Below, in pieces: positions 21,401 through 32,200 of a stretch of DNA of 64,000 bases. The position numbers and the translations under genes were made by a program. Every line of letters starts with the position of its first letter. Within the stretch, counting starts at the first letter, position 1. The DNA comes from Halichondria panicea. Its lineage: Eukaryota > Porifera > Demospongiae > Suberitida > Halichondriidae. The stretch covers positions 4,030,501 through 4,094,500 of the forward strand of contig NC_087385.1 in NCBI RefSeq assembly GCF_963675165.1, in the 5' to 3' direction. The notes under the pieces are model-generated. The model was not told the origin of the DNA. It was given only the letters and a program-made list of their open reading frames with translations, and searched no databases.

Positions 21401-24150
21401 ATCATGAAACACACAATAATTATAATATTTCATGACAAGATTTATAGTCTAACATCGTGTGGTGACCATACCGACCAATGTCCCTGGCAACAACTTAGTC
21501 ACATTCACAAGCACCGTGATACACACAGGATACTATCACATTTTCATTCGATGACCCTTTTACTCCTTATAGAATGTTACTGATTGGTTACATTATTGAC
21601 CTTTGACTTGTTTGAAGGCTTTTCAATGGTAGCCGTCCTCTCAGGCTTAGTATCAACATTTGCTTGATCACTATTCAGCATTTCTGAGACGGTTCCCTGG
21701 ATAATACCACGATTCTTTTCCTTAGCATCTTCTAACAACTCTATACCAGACTGATCCTTTTCCTCAACTCGAATCTCTGAAGATCCATCTTTGTTAGTTG
21801 CTTTACTAGCTTGTTCACTCGATGATCCCATACCAGACTCACCACCCTTGAGCAGTTCCGATAGGCTTGATCGACGTGTACTAGAAACAGACGTTTGTTT
21901 TGACGACTCCACACTCATAGGTTTAGCGCCAGTTCTACTGCCAGTTGCATAAGCAGTCAATAGTTTCTGAATTGAGTTCAGCAGAGAGACCTGTCTTCCT
22001 TCACCAACAGGTGTAGATGGTTGCGATTTGGATTTCGACGACTTTAAAATTTTCAGCAAATCGTCAGCGGCAGCTTTAACAACTGTCGAGTTTGGTACCC
22101 CAGGGTTTGGATTTGCCTGCACCCCCAAGCTGTTCCCGGCTTGTGGTTGAGCTTGAATTTTTTTAGCCATGTACTCGGGCACACCTGAAATAATCACCAT
22201 CGTTACAAATGTTTACGTGTGGACACCGGGTATATTGTATAGCCAATCAGGATGCGGAGGATTTCAGTCCTAGATAATACATGTATCTTAAATTACTGAA
22301 AGACCACCAAATGTCTCTGTCAGTGAATGAAGCTGAGCAATAACCACACGTATGCTCTAGAGATGCACTCACCAGAAACAGTGTTGAGAGGTAGCTGGCT
22401 GAGTTCCTGTGAAGTGAAGATGGGGTAGTTGTCACTGTACTGACCGGGGAGGAGGGCGGCAGGGTAGCGGGTCTTGACAGGGACTGGGCGGAGCTTTGTA
22501 GGGGAGCGAGGGAAGTGATGGAGCTATGGGTGTAATGCAGGGGGCACAGTAATCGGATTGAATACACTGTACATGCAACAAGCATATAAGGAGGAACGTG
22601 GAAAGGGAAAGATATTGAAGACAATTTACACAGTTCTGTGACCCACATAATAAAATGTACATGCACATGCACATGCATTAGTTCTACATGTACTTCACCT
22701 TTGTGTGAGGATCAATGTATCCCTTTGTCAGAGTCTCTCGCTGTCTGGCTAGCTGCTGGTTGAACTGGCCCACCATCCTCAGTGCTCCACTCCTCACGTC
22801 AGCACGAGCCACATCCTGAAGAGATCGAAATAAACACAATGTCAACAGTAAAAGTTAACAATACACTATACCACTATCATTCTCTAGTTCCAGTGTCTCT
22901 CCAATAAAAGGCAACCTTCAGTGGACACTTAAACCACTTACATCAGACTCGAGCTGTGCTGTGACCGCTGCCATTCTTCGTGCTTCAATCATCTTGTTTC
23001 GTAGCGTCTGCTGAAACTCTTTCTCTTTGAGTACTTGCACATACTCTGAGTACTTGTAAGGATAGTCTGTTGCCATTGACTCCAGCACCTCCTCACTTTG
23101 CAGCGCTACTAGTCCTGCAGTTGTGTGTTTGTGTGTGTGGAGGAGGGGAGACGATTGGTGTCACTGTATTATCTGTAGTTTACAAATGCATTCATAAAGA
23201 TTGGCAGGTCTCAAAAAGAAGATATTAAGCTAGCCTCGTCTCCAGGCCGAATAGAATGGAAAAAGACAAATAGTCCTCGTATTGATTGTATCTGGGTGTG
23301 GATGGTGCGCCTGTTTAGACAAATTTCAGAGCAAATACTACTACCTATTTTTCTCCTTCCATTCTAATAGAGAAAAATCAACCTGGAGAAGAGGCTACAT
23401 ATTACTTGTACAGTAAGCCTGCCCCGATATAAATAGATAGACACTTAGTCTGCATTAGCTGAGCTTCCATACAGTAAACTGATACTCTTCTACGTCCTTC
23501 TGCGTCCCCAACCTCACCCATGTTACTGAGGGTCTCAGAGACCACACTCATCCCCACTAGGAACTCCCTCTCTTCCACTTCCAAAGCCCTCCTCCTCCAG
23601 TCTGGATATTTCCTCTGGATACCCCGAATATCCAAGAACTCTTTCACCTACAGGGAAAACCATTTAATAATACATGCTACCGTCTTTCTTCTATTTACAT
23701 CGCCACCCTCTATCCTACGTATGTACATACGTACACATGTTACCTGTTCTTGTAACATGAAGTAATCTGCTGTAGTATTTCCTAGCGGCCACTGATACTC
23801 GAACAGCTGGGAGGCAGGGAAATAATCGGACCTGACAGAGTGAGGAGGGGGTGAGCCTTTGTTGCCACGGTAACTCGGGTCATTCTTGTCATCCTCCCGA
23901 CTGTCAGAGCGTACTTGACGTTTGGAGGGGGGAGGGGTAAACTGTAGTTTTTTGGCCAGGTATAACACATTAGTACTGTAGTACACAATTAATTTAAGTC
24001 TATTCTAGTCTATTCTTGTAGTCTACTTTCTATCTATGATTGGACTATTAAACCATCATAGTATCAATAGCTGGAGAGAAATTAGGGCCTAGTTATAATA
24101 TCTATGCTAGGGCCTAGGGGTGTACCTCTTCACCAGAGCTGTCCCCCATC
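18408..24150 (-). CDS. PHF10-like: PHF10/BAF45a-like protein: SAY-type N-terminus, tandem PHD (DPF) and an additional MLL-like PHD
   Basis: Thirteen exons close to 671 aa: 24127-24150, 23744-23941, 23518-23647, 22942-23114, 22699-22815, 22373-22523, 21592-22184, 21226-21334, 21060-21148, 20807-20906, 20567-20655, 19477-19633, 18408-18493. Residues about 56-260 match the PHF10/SAYP region: [16 protein letters not shown], the [12 protein letters not shown] block, [14 protein letters not shown] and [18 protein letters not shown]. Exon 7 is a disordered Ser/Lys linker. PHD1 (CSVC...CSQC...HPTC...WQCLEC, about 471-525) and PHD2 (CKTCQVC...[12 protein letters not shown]...WLCPLC) form the double finger of PBAF-complex BAF45 proteins, which read the H3 tail. 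A third zinc module follows ([37 protein letters not shown]), resembling the region around PHD3 of KMT2A/MLL; human PHF10 (498 aa) lacks it. Exon 7 could also end at 21601, also in phase. Confidence 0.88.
18889..19409. mobile_element. Pogo/Tigger-like MITE in the last PHF10-like intron
   Basis: It begins TA|CAGTGGAACCTCCATTAAC and ends with the inverted counterpart GAAGGTTCCACTG (19397-19409). No transposase is seen. The centre (about 19095-19200) is itself a long hairpin around CCTAGCTCTAGG. Confidence 0.6.
19783..20211. mobile_element. MITE with CCGTATATGCTTGATCAG ends (copy 1)
   Basis: Left end CCGTATATGCTTGATCAG (19783-) and right end CTGATCAAGCATATACGG (to 20211) are exact inverted copies. 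The same family is present at 38489-38868. It lies in an intron of the PHF10-like gene and has no coding capacity. Confidence 0.75.
20271..20395. repeat. Foldback repeat in PHF10-like intron
   Basis: GGAAAGTAATGTGACTTCCT at 20271 pairs with AGGAAGTCACGTTACTTTCC ending at 20395, with one mismatch. This is a 125-bp non-coding hairpin element. Confidence 0.65.
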
Positions 24151-24494
24151 GATAGTAGCAGAGCACATCCTGGTAAAGATCGACAATTGAAGTTTGTTAG
24201 TCTCGCGGGGGGGGGGGTTGTGCGCGCATGCAAAGTTGTGCTATATGTATAATTATCAGTTGTACTCTTCGACAACAATGCAGACTGAGAGGCAGACTGA
24301 GAGGCAGGAATCTTGCCGAGATGCACCCATTGCAAAAAGAGGTATAGTTTGCTAGCTTTGCTTGTGTGTATAATAATTTTAGACAATCATCTATTGTAGT
24401 GTAGGCAGCACAGCCACTGCACCATGTGTAATTGTTGAACTAGCTACATACTTCGAACCAAGTTAGTACTGCATGTGATGAATTTACTAAGGAA

Positions 24495-25256
24495 ATTTTA
24501 GTAGCGCCACATGTTTATTAGACTTGCAAGCCGTCACTGTTGCACGGCGAACAGTATACAGTAGATCTAGACTCTCGCTATTCCGGCTCTCTGAAGTACG
24601 GCCACCTCGATATACCGGCCATTTGGCTTGGCACGGAATGCTAGCTATATGTTTACTGTACAAAACTCACCCTGAAGTACGGCCACTCGCTATTCCGTTT
24701 ATCGGCCAGTGCTGGCTGTCCCAAACAAGGTTTTCAATGTAATTTTATACGTGTATTACGGCCGGATATGACGTTTTGGGTGTGGTTTAGCAAATAAAAT
24801 TGGATTACACTTAAATAGAGAACAGCATTATCCTACATTATCCTCGAGACAAGAACCGCAAAAGTAGTCATTAGATTCGAGGTAAGGTCGTTTTTAAGCC
24901 GCGGCTATTTCCTGAGCTGCAGCCACCTCGCTATTCCGGCCAAGCTGCATGGTCCCAAGGGTGACCGGATTAACGAGAGTCTACTGTAGACTGGTCAAAC
25001 TCCGCATAGAGACTCGTGTTGAACAGTCAGTATAATTATCAGATAAGATTCTAAGTGGCTGTGGTTTTCAGTATGATACCTAGTGCTACGTCACTATCAA
25101 TGATCTTGTGATAACCGCATGCAGTCTAACCACTTGAGTTGCCACAAATATCGTGGCAAACGTTGCACGAGTCTCTCACGGGAGTTGACCAGTCTACTGT
25201 TCACCGTGCAACAGTGACGGCTTGCGAGTCTACATGTTTATTGGCCGCACTAGAAT
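24495..25256. mobile_element. Inverted-repeat element with an interrupted left arm
   Basis: The right arm (about 25165-25256) is the reverse complement of the left arm. The left arm is split into two pieces (about 24495-24556 and 24989-25020) by the insertion at 24559-24986. Matching landmarks are GCAAGCCGTCACTGTTGCAC in the left arm and its reverse complement in the right. Confidence 0.75.
24559..24986. mobile_element. Pogo/Tigger-like MITE inserted at TA
   Basis: It starts CAGTAGATCTAGACTCTCGC and ends GCGAGAGTCTACTG-like (ACGAGAGTCTACTG), flanked by TA (24557-24558, 24987-24988). The uninterrupted opposite arm of the host repeat shows the pre-insertion sequence GAACAG-TA-GACTGG, so both edges are fixed by the sequence itself. 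There is no ORF of transposase size. Confidence 0.8.
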
Positions 25257-25495
25257 AATTAGTGGAATTTGGTGTAATTATAGGGAGGTCAGGCCGCCAT
25301 CACTAATTACTAACTATGATGTAAAATGGAAGCATTCCAAATACTGACACTACTGCCTGGAAACCAGACAGATCATTTTTTCTCTATAATAGTTGTACAG
25401 TCATGCATGCAAAGCTTCTGTCTGAATCATAACTATAGATCTATAGCAAAACTCGATTATTATTTTTTTATTATACAGATGCACTGAGTCAATCC

Positions 25496-27582
25496 ATGGT
25501 TGGGATACTAGTGGATGTATCAGGATCCATGGAAAGAGCATTTGATCTCGATAGCTCAAAAGATGCCACTGTGGAGCGTGTTCATACTATTTTAACAACC
25601 GTTCTCAGGATTGTGAAAGCAGAATTGAACCATCATAGCAACCGATCAGATGAAATTTTTGTAACTGCGTTTGGGCTAGACATAAAAGTTAATACCTGTG
25701 ATCTGGTTGCTGTGTTAGACCTTATTGCTGGTCCAGAACATCTGCGCAGATTAGAACCGCACGATGCATTAGTTAAACTAGCCAAAAATCATGGAGCTGC
25801 ACATGCTGAGCGATGGATTCGAGAGCACCTGAACAAAGAGGAAGCTAGAGATCTCTTTAGGGTTTTATGTTTTGATGAGGATCTTGTACCAGAATTGATA
25901 CAGAAAATACCCCCAGGCAGATCTAGATCAAGCTCTATCTTGTCTGTACTAAGGAATAATTTACCAGGAGGTAGATATGTCGAAGGGTTTGTTGTACATC
26001 AAACAGAAGCTTACTGCTATGCCCAAGACCTTGTTAAAAGCAAAGATAAGGTCATCCTACGAAAGCTTGAGTCGATAGAGCATTCTTTCCCCAAATCTGT
26101 TTTGTATGTTTCCCAGCTCTTGGATGACCTAAACTTGATAGACGACGACTCTTCTTGTGCTTCCAGCTCTCTTCATTCTCGAATTAAAGAGCTCATTGAT
26201 CCCATTAGGCCTTACATATTTGGTGGCACTCCAATGTGTAAGGCAATCCGCAGAGCTTCTCAAGTGTTTCGTTTTTCTGGAGCTAGGTCCAAAGTGTTGC
26301 TCATTCTTTCTGATGGTGAATCAGCTGATGGAAATCCGCGATTCATTGCTAGAGATCTGAAAGATTCCATTATAGTGTCTTGTTATCTCACAGACGCACA
26401 TATTTCCGATCCAAGATGCCTGATGGACAAGGCCTCTCCTGATTGGCCAAAGAGTGATGGCCGACAGACACTTTTTGACATCAGCTCCACTGTGAAAAAT
26501 GTTGATCCTCCAGTTTCATTTCTTATTGATTTTGGCTGGAAATTGCCACCCTCGGGAGAAAGCCGCTTGTTTGTTCAGGCAAACAGCTTGGATGTGGTAG
26601 ATGAGCTGTGCAAAATTGTCGTCGCTGAGCTGACAAACCCTTGTGATGCTCTCGTGGATCTCTTGCAAAAGGTGCCACTGAGTCTGTACATTAACCAAGA
26701 AAATGCGAGTTTCAAACCTGAGAAGCAAGTCGGCGGCACATGCTATGCACATGCTGTTGCTACTGTGTTTCACCTTGCCATGCATCGGATTGTTGGTCGA
26801 GACGGAGGGCACCCAGAGTTCAAGCAAATCAAGGACCGATTAATTGCGGACTACGGCAAAGACGGGGCTTTTGCAGAAAGAGTTCTTGAACGAGTTGGTC
26901 CTGAGTATCGCTTGCACTTCAACAAAGTCGATGAGATTCGTGCCCGACAAGCACTCAACCACAGGAGGCCGCTTGTTGCAATGTTTTTCTTGAGAAAGAA
27001 CCAATGGGACAAGTTTCGTGAGTTCTACGAGAAAACGCCAAAGGAGGTCCTGCAGAGGGATAATCTTGGCGGTGAGTAATCTCAATTAATTATATACCAA
27101 GTATGACTTTTTTGTGCATGCATGTGCAATTCTAATTCTGTATCTATATTTCTACAGATGGGTCTACTGTGGCAGGCGTGGGTGACGGTGGTCATGCTGT
27201 GGTTTTGATCCGGTGTAGCCCTGATTATCTTCTATTCATGAACTCCTGGGGCCTAACATGGGCTGATGGTGGATTCTTCAGAGTAAAAGATGCCTCTGTG
27301 CTAGACAGAATGACCTTTTATGATGTCTACTGGACGCTGAACGATCTCAAACAGAGCGAAAAGGATGCCTATCAAATTGAGGCGATCAAAAAAGCAAAAA
27401 ACCTGACAGCTACATTTCCCAGTATTAACAGCTTGCTATTCGAATGTCCTAAGTGCCGAATAACGTCGAGTGTGAAAGAATTCGAAGGTGATTTGATCGA
27501 GGCGAATTGCCCGAAGTGTGAGCATAAATTCAGGCCTACAAACGATGACCTTGTGAAGAGTCTGTACCTTAGAAATGTTTAA
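25496..27582 (+). CDS. von Willebrand A domain fused to a papain-like (C1) cysteine protease and a zinc ribbon
   Basis: Two exons, 25496-27071 and 27158-27582, join in phase (GGC G|AT GGG): 666 aa. An acceptor just upstream keeps the frame open, so a 5' exon may add residues. The VWA part carries a full metal-ion-dependent adhesion site: DVSGSM (7-12), Thr in GTPMCKA (about 245) and LSDGES (Asp about 273). The domain is enlarged by about 100 residues. After a linker comes a C1 protease core with catalytic-type residues in order: QVGGTCYAHA (Cys416), GGHAVVLI (His538) and MNSWG (Asn554). A C-terminal CPKC...CPKC pair (622/625, 643/646) looks like a zinc ribbon. There is no signal peptide or transmembrane segment, so it is probably intracellular. 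Substrate and pathway are unknown; the protease call rests on motifs. Confidence 0.82.
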
Positions 27583-28033
27583 CCCCCGGCTGATCGATGA
27601 ATTAACTGTCTCTAACTAAATAATAATATCTTGAGTATGTATAAAAATGATTGAGCCTTATTAGTATTGTTAGCTGTTTATTCCCTCTTCTTGAATTGTG
27701 CTACTGTTTTGACTTTGATGTTGCTGCACTATATAGGTCTTCATAATCAAGTACAGGTATGTAGCTATATATAAACCTGACAAGTGTTTTCAATTCATTA
27801 TTATTATATGACCAAGACTGTTGACAGTCTTGTCACTTGGTATATACACTATATATCTCCATGCATGCATGCTTTTAATATATATAGGGGTAATGCAATG
27901 AAACACACTGATTTTTTTCACAAATTGAATTTACATAATAGTGAAACAGCGAGTGAACCCAGGTATATAAACAACTTAGGAGATAAGTATACAATTTAAT
28001 AGAGAAAGAATGTATGTACAACAACTCAATGTT
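27583..28033. other. Convergent 3' intergenic region
   Basis: AT-rich non-coding sequence between the stop codons of the VWA-protease gene (plus) and the ZC3H14-like gene (minus). No recognisable element is seen beyond a short GCATGCATGC run near 27862. Confidence 0.5.
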
Positions 28034-29168
28034 CTAAACAGGCACTGAAGTAGTCTGGTCATCAGGCACAGCAAACTTTCTCTCACTGCATAAAAAAACA
28101 GGGGGAAAATGTTCATAAAACACTGACACTGCAACTATGTCTATACCATAATAGTTCTACATGATGGGTGCATGTGCATGTATTTATTTTGTATCTGCTC
28201 ATAATTATTGTTGCCTTGTTCCTAGGAACAGGAAAAGAGGGAACAATGCTGACTTCAGCATATTTTGTGAGGTTGTACCAGAGGGAGCCAGGACAAGGGT
28301 GAACTGTTACGTAACAAGATTGAATTCTTAGCCTCATTCCAAACCGATTCTTCTCCAATACAGGCATTTTTGCTAAAATAGGGGAAAATCGGTCTGGAAA
28401 GGAGGTTTACAAGCCTTTGTACCACAACTGAAGCTATCCGTGAGATTTTAAGCTGGTCCAATAGGTTTGTGAGCTATATATATACTACTAGACTGAATGT
28501 CTGGAGCTAAGAGAGATTCTACTGTCGATGACTCTCATCAGCCTGTAGCATCACAAAACAAGTAGGCCAGTCGGGGCAAGGTACTTCAAATAGTACTGGG
28601 AAGCTACACTCTTACTTTCAGACTTATCTGAATAACTAGTAACGAGTAATTTACTGGAAGCTACACTCCTACTTTCATTGATTTCCAGCCTATTAGCTTA
28701 GCTGAAAGCAGTCACACATGACCGTGCTAATAAATTAATCTACACTTGGATGAGATTTCTTTAAAAAAAAATGTAAACAGGTACAAAACTTGTTTAACAG
28801 GGCAAGCTGTACACATGACAGGCTATAAACGAGGCTAGAGATCACGTGCTTTAATGCTGGTACACTCTAACGGGCTCTTGGTTTGCCTCGTGCACCACAT
28901 TAACCTCGATTCCATTCTTGGCTCACATAATTATTATAACACTTTATCTTGGCTAGGTGTGTTAGGGGAGTATAGACCACCCTGTGTGTACCCCTGGTAT
29001 GAGATTTGTAATGGTAGTATAGTGGTTTAAGTAACGATGTTCATTCACTTGTCAATTGTACCAGGAGTGCTAATAGTTTACCTGTTGTGTGGGCTCTTGT
29101 TGGGTGTCCAGGTGAGAGCTGACTTCTCAGGAAATTTTTGACCTCCACCAGATGAGGACAAGTATGAG

Positions 29169-29220
<52 letters not shown>

Positions 29221-32200
29221 ACGTGTCTGGGTGGGGAAACATAATAGGTACAGAGGAGGTTGGACGTGCGTCATCATTCACATGACATTCCTAAGGTTCT
29301 TGGCTCACATTACCATAGAACAACTGTAAAGGCTACCTCTGGCTTTACTGAGCTTAATTCTATGACACCCGACTTGCTGTGTCTGTTGTCTGGTTGGACC
29401 AAGATTAGCTAGGCTACTATATAGTTCAGCAGTGCTGTACGTAGCTTGCACTGTACTGGCTGACAAGAATCTAGTAAACACTCTTATGCACACAACTGCA
29501 AAGGATCGCTGGGAATCGCATTGGTTAATGATATTGTAGTAAGTAGCTAGAGAGTAACAGAAATGTTGTGTAATACCAGCTAGGAAAATCGTTGTCAATA
29601 AGCTGTGCAGCTCAGTAGTGCACGTGATCCTGTCCAACCTCCTCTGGGTATACATCATGGTACAATAATGTGTTTACTTGCATGTGCACATATTTGGCTG
29701 TAAAGAGACTACTTAGCAGATTTCTGTGTGTGCATTGGAGTGACTATAGAAGGCGCATCCATACACGAACACTTCATTCTTTTCAATGGCCATGGAATAA
29801 ATAAAAAATTAACCTTAATTAACTGACCTTTGGCATGCTATGTATGAATATTAAATCGAAAACCACAAAATACTTGATGTGCAAATCCTGTACCCACTAG
29901 CCCAACAGGTGCATCCACCACTGGTATTTCAGTGATTCTAAGGTTATGGGCCACATGTATATATCAAGAGCAGGGCTCGAAATTACAGTCTGACACATGA
30001 CAAAATCCAGTCATTATGTGCACGTGACAGATCATTGCACGTGTTAGTCAGATATTTTGTCAGAGCATACATGTAGAGCTAGCCAGAGATCGCTATAGGG
30101 GTTAGCTATTATAGCACTAGTAAGAGCCCTTGTCAGAGTTTTAGTAGCTCAGAACAAGAAGTGTGGATAAATGGATCAGTGCAAGAATTACAAATTGCCT
30201 CATGGCTGTACATGTACATTGAATGTAGTTAGCTAGCTGAGAGCAAGCAAACTATATGTTTGTTCTCTCTCGCTGGCTGAAGGGTCTTAAATTGCCTCAT
30301 GGTTGTACATATACATTGAATGCATGTAGTTAGCTAGCTGAGAGCAAGCAAACTATATGTTTGTTCTCTCTCGCTGGCTGAAGGGTCTCTCACTTTGGCT
30401 GGTGTGTCTCTCTCTAAACTATCAGGCCTAAGAAACTTGAATGAGTTTATTGATGGCTCAAGAAATATTTGAGCGTCCAACTTCGAAGATCATGCTGCCA
30501 GCCTCATGCACAAGAACCAATGACTGTGTGCCTATGATTATCTGATTTTGAATATGGCCAACTTGATGTTGATTGAATGTCAGAGCAAATTACATGTTGG
30601 CGGATCAAAACATTAATTGGACTGACATTTTGACAGTCATGCTAATATTTTTAGCGTGAGCCCTGAAGAGTAGATAAGAGTATCTCTTATCATACTCTTA
30701 TCTACTCTTGGTTATGGTTATACTTACACCATGGTTCGATTTATGGCAGTAAATCCACCAAGCCCAAGGGCAAGTTGTTTTCAGTGTTAGAAATAATTTT
30801 TATTGACTGTATGGTCAAATATTATTTGTGCCTGGTCATACTGACCAGACACATGGAGGAATGCATGGTCATTCTAATTAAACGTCCGGTCAATGACCGA
30901 TGGCAGTGAGTAATTTCTAACACTGCTAGCCATAAATCCCTAGTATCCATGGTATGAGTGTTATAATCTTACGTGATTGGCTACACGTTGTGAATTTACT
31001 CCTCTACCATGGTAACTCCCAATTTAAAAAAAAGCATCGTGGTACAAAGCTTGCTCTGTCAATAGCTAGCTACACAGGTACCGTATATCTAGTTTGACAT
31101 CTCTGGTTCGACGCTCCCAAAGAAATGCTGATCTAGCAGACACTCTGAGCACTGCTCTGAGCCACTTCCTCCTGCATGGTCCTCCACTAAGACTAAGCCA
31201 CACTACCAAGTATTAAATACCACCTGACTCCTACCCATACAGCTAGACATGGTGTTCTCATTAGCTCTAGCTTGAGAATACGAATGACCGGAGCTCCACT
31301 CTGCTTGCAGAACAAGAGCCTTACTAATATATTTCTTGTCTCCAGCTATAGATTTAGTATATACAGCAACTAAATACTGGTTAATGGGTTGTTTTCGTAT
31401 GGTGGAAATTTTCGTATTTTTCGTATTGTAATTTTCGTATTGTAAATATATGAGCAGATATGAAAATCGAACTTATTCTATCCTGAGCTGTACAAAATTC
31501 AAAACGTACCAACGAAAATTACCGCTATGCATTATAGGCCTAGCCTACACAAAGTATAGAGTAGATAAAATTATCTACAAGATCTACATGTCTGGGGAAA
31601 TATCAGAACATGAGCCATGGGCATATCCTAGCAACTGCATGAAAGTAGTATTAATTGTGGTTTGACCCACTCTACGCATTTCAAGGGCTCCTAATACATG
31701 TGCGACTAATTTATGGTGTTACATTCGTATATTGTAATAGTAAAAATAATCACAATCATGTTATCAAAAGTATATAAGAAGAGAAGAGTGTCAAACTACT
31801 GATAGCTCTACACAAAACTGTACACAAAACTAGAGCACTAAAGTACAAACCCTCGGCTGGTGACATGACATGATTATAAAGAAACCAGAAGAGTTATATA
31901 ATGCAGTGCATGTAGTGATGAATAATTATCATGTATGACTTATTGAACTGTGTAGCACAGAAAATCAGGAGCTAAACCAGACTGGAGGCAGGCTGAAACA
32001 TTTGAGAACAGGATATTTATATGCACTGTGGACTAGGATCACAGCAAAGAAGCCTGGAGTCTCATGCAGAGAAGTATGGCTCCTGGAGTAGGATTCCAGA
32101 GTCACAGAGACAAACCAGACACAATTCTAGCTTTCTATCGCATCGACCCTTTTCCACAAACAATCAGTAATTATTGGCCTATGTTTCGAATTATAGCCGC

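Larger units (their letters stand above)
24151..25495. other. Intergenic region between PHF10-like and VWA-protease genes
   Basis: The divergent starts of two genes are separated by about 1.3 kb. Most of it (24495-25256) is an inverted-repeat element with a second element inside it, listed separately. A run of G at about 24210-24218 and an acceptor TTATACAG just before 25480 are the only other notable signals. The acceptor implies a 5'UTR exon for the VWA gene somewhere upstream. Confidence 0.5.

Noticed and set aside
29041..29281. His-Thr-rich ORFs
   Set aside because: Artefact of the (TG)n repeat; only the phase-consistent exon 29082-29170 was kept.
29305..29658. Minus-strand ORF of 117 residues
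   Set aside because: No recognisable domain, poor codon pattern, lies in an intron; not supported as a gene.
31450..31665. Plus-strand ORF of 71 residues
   Set aside because: AT-rich sequence inside the long ZC3H14-like intron next to degenerate TTCGTATT repeats; no family resemblance.
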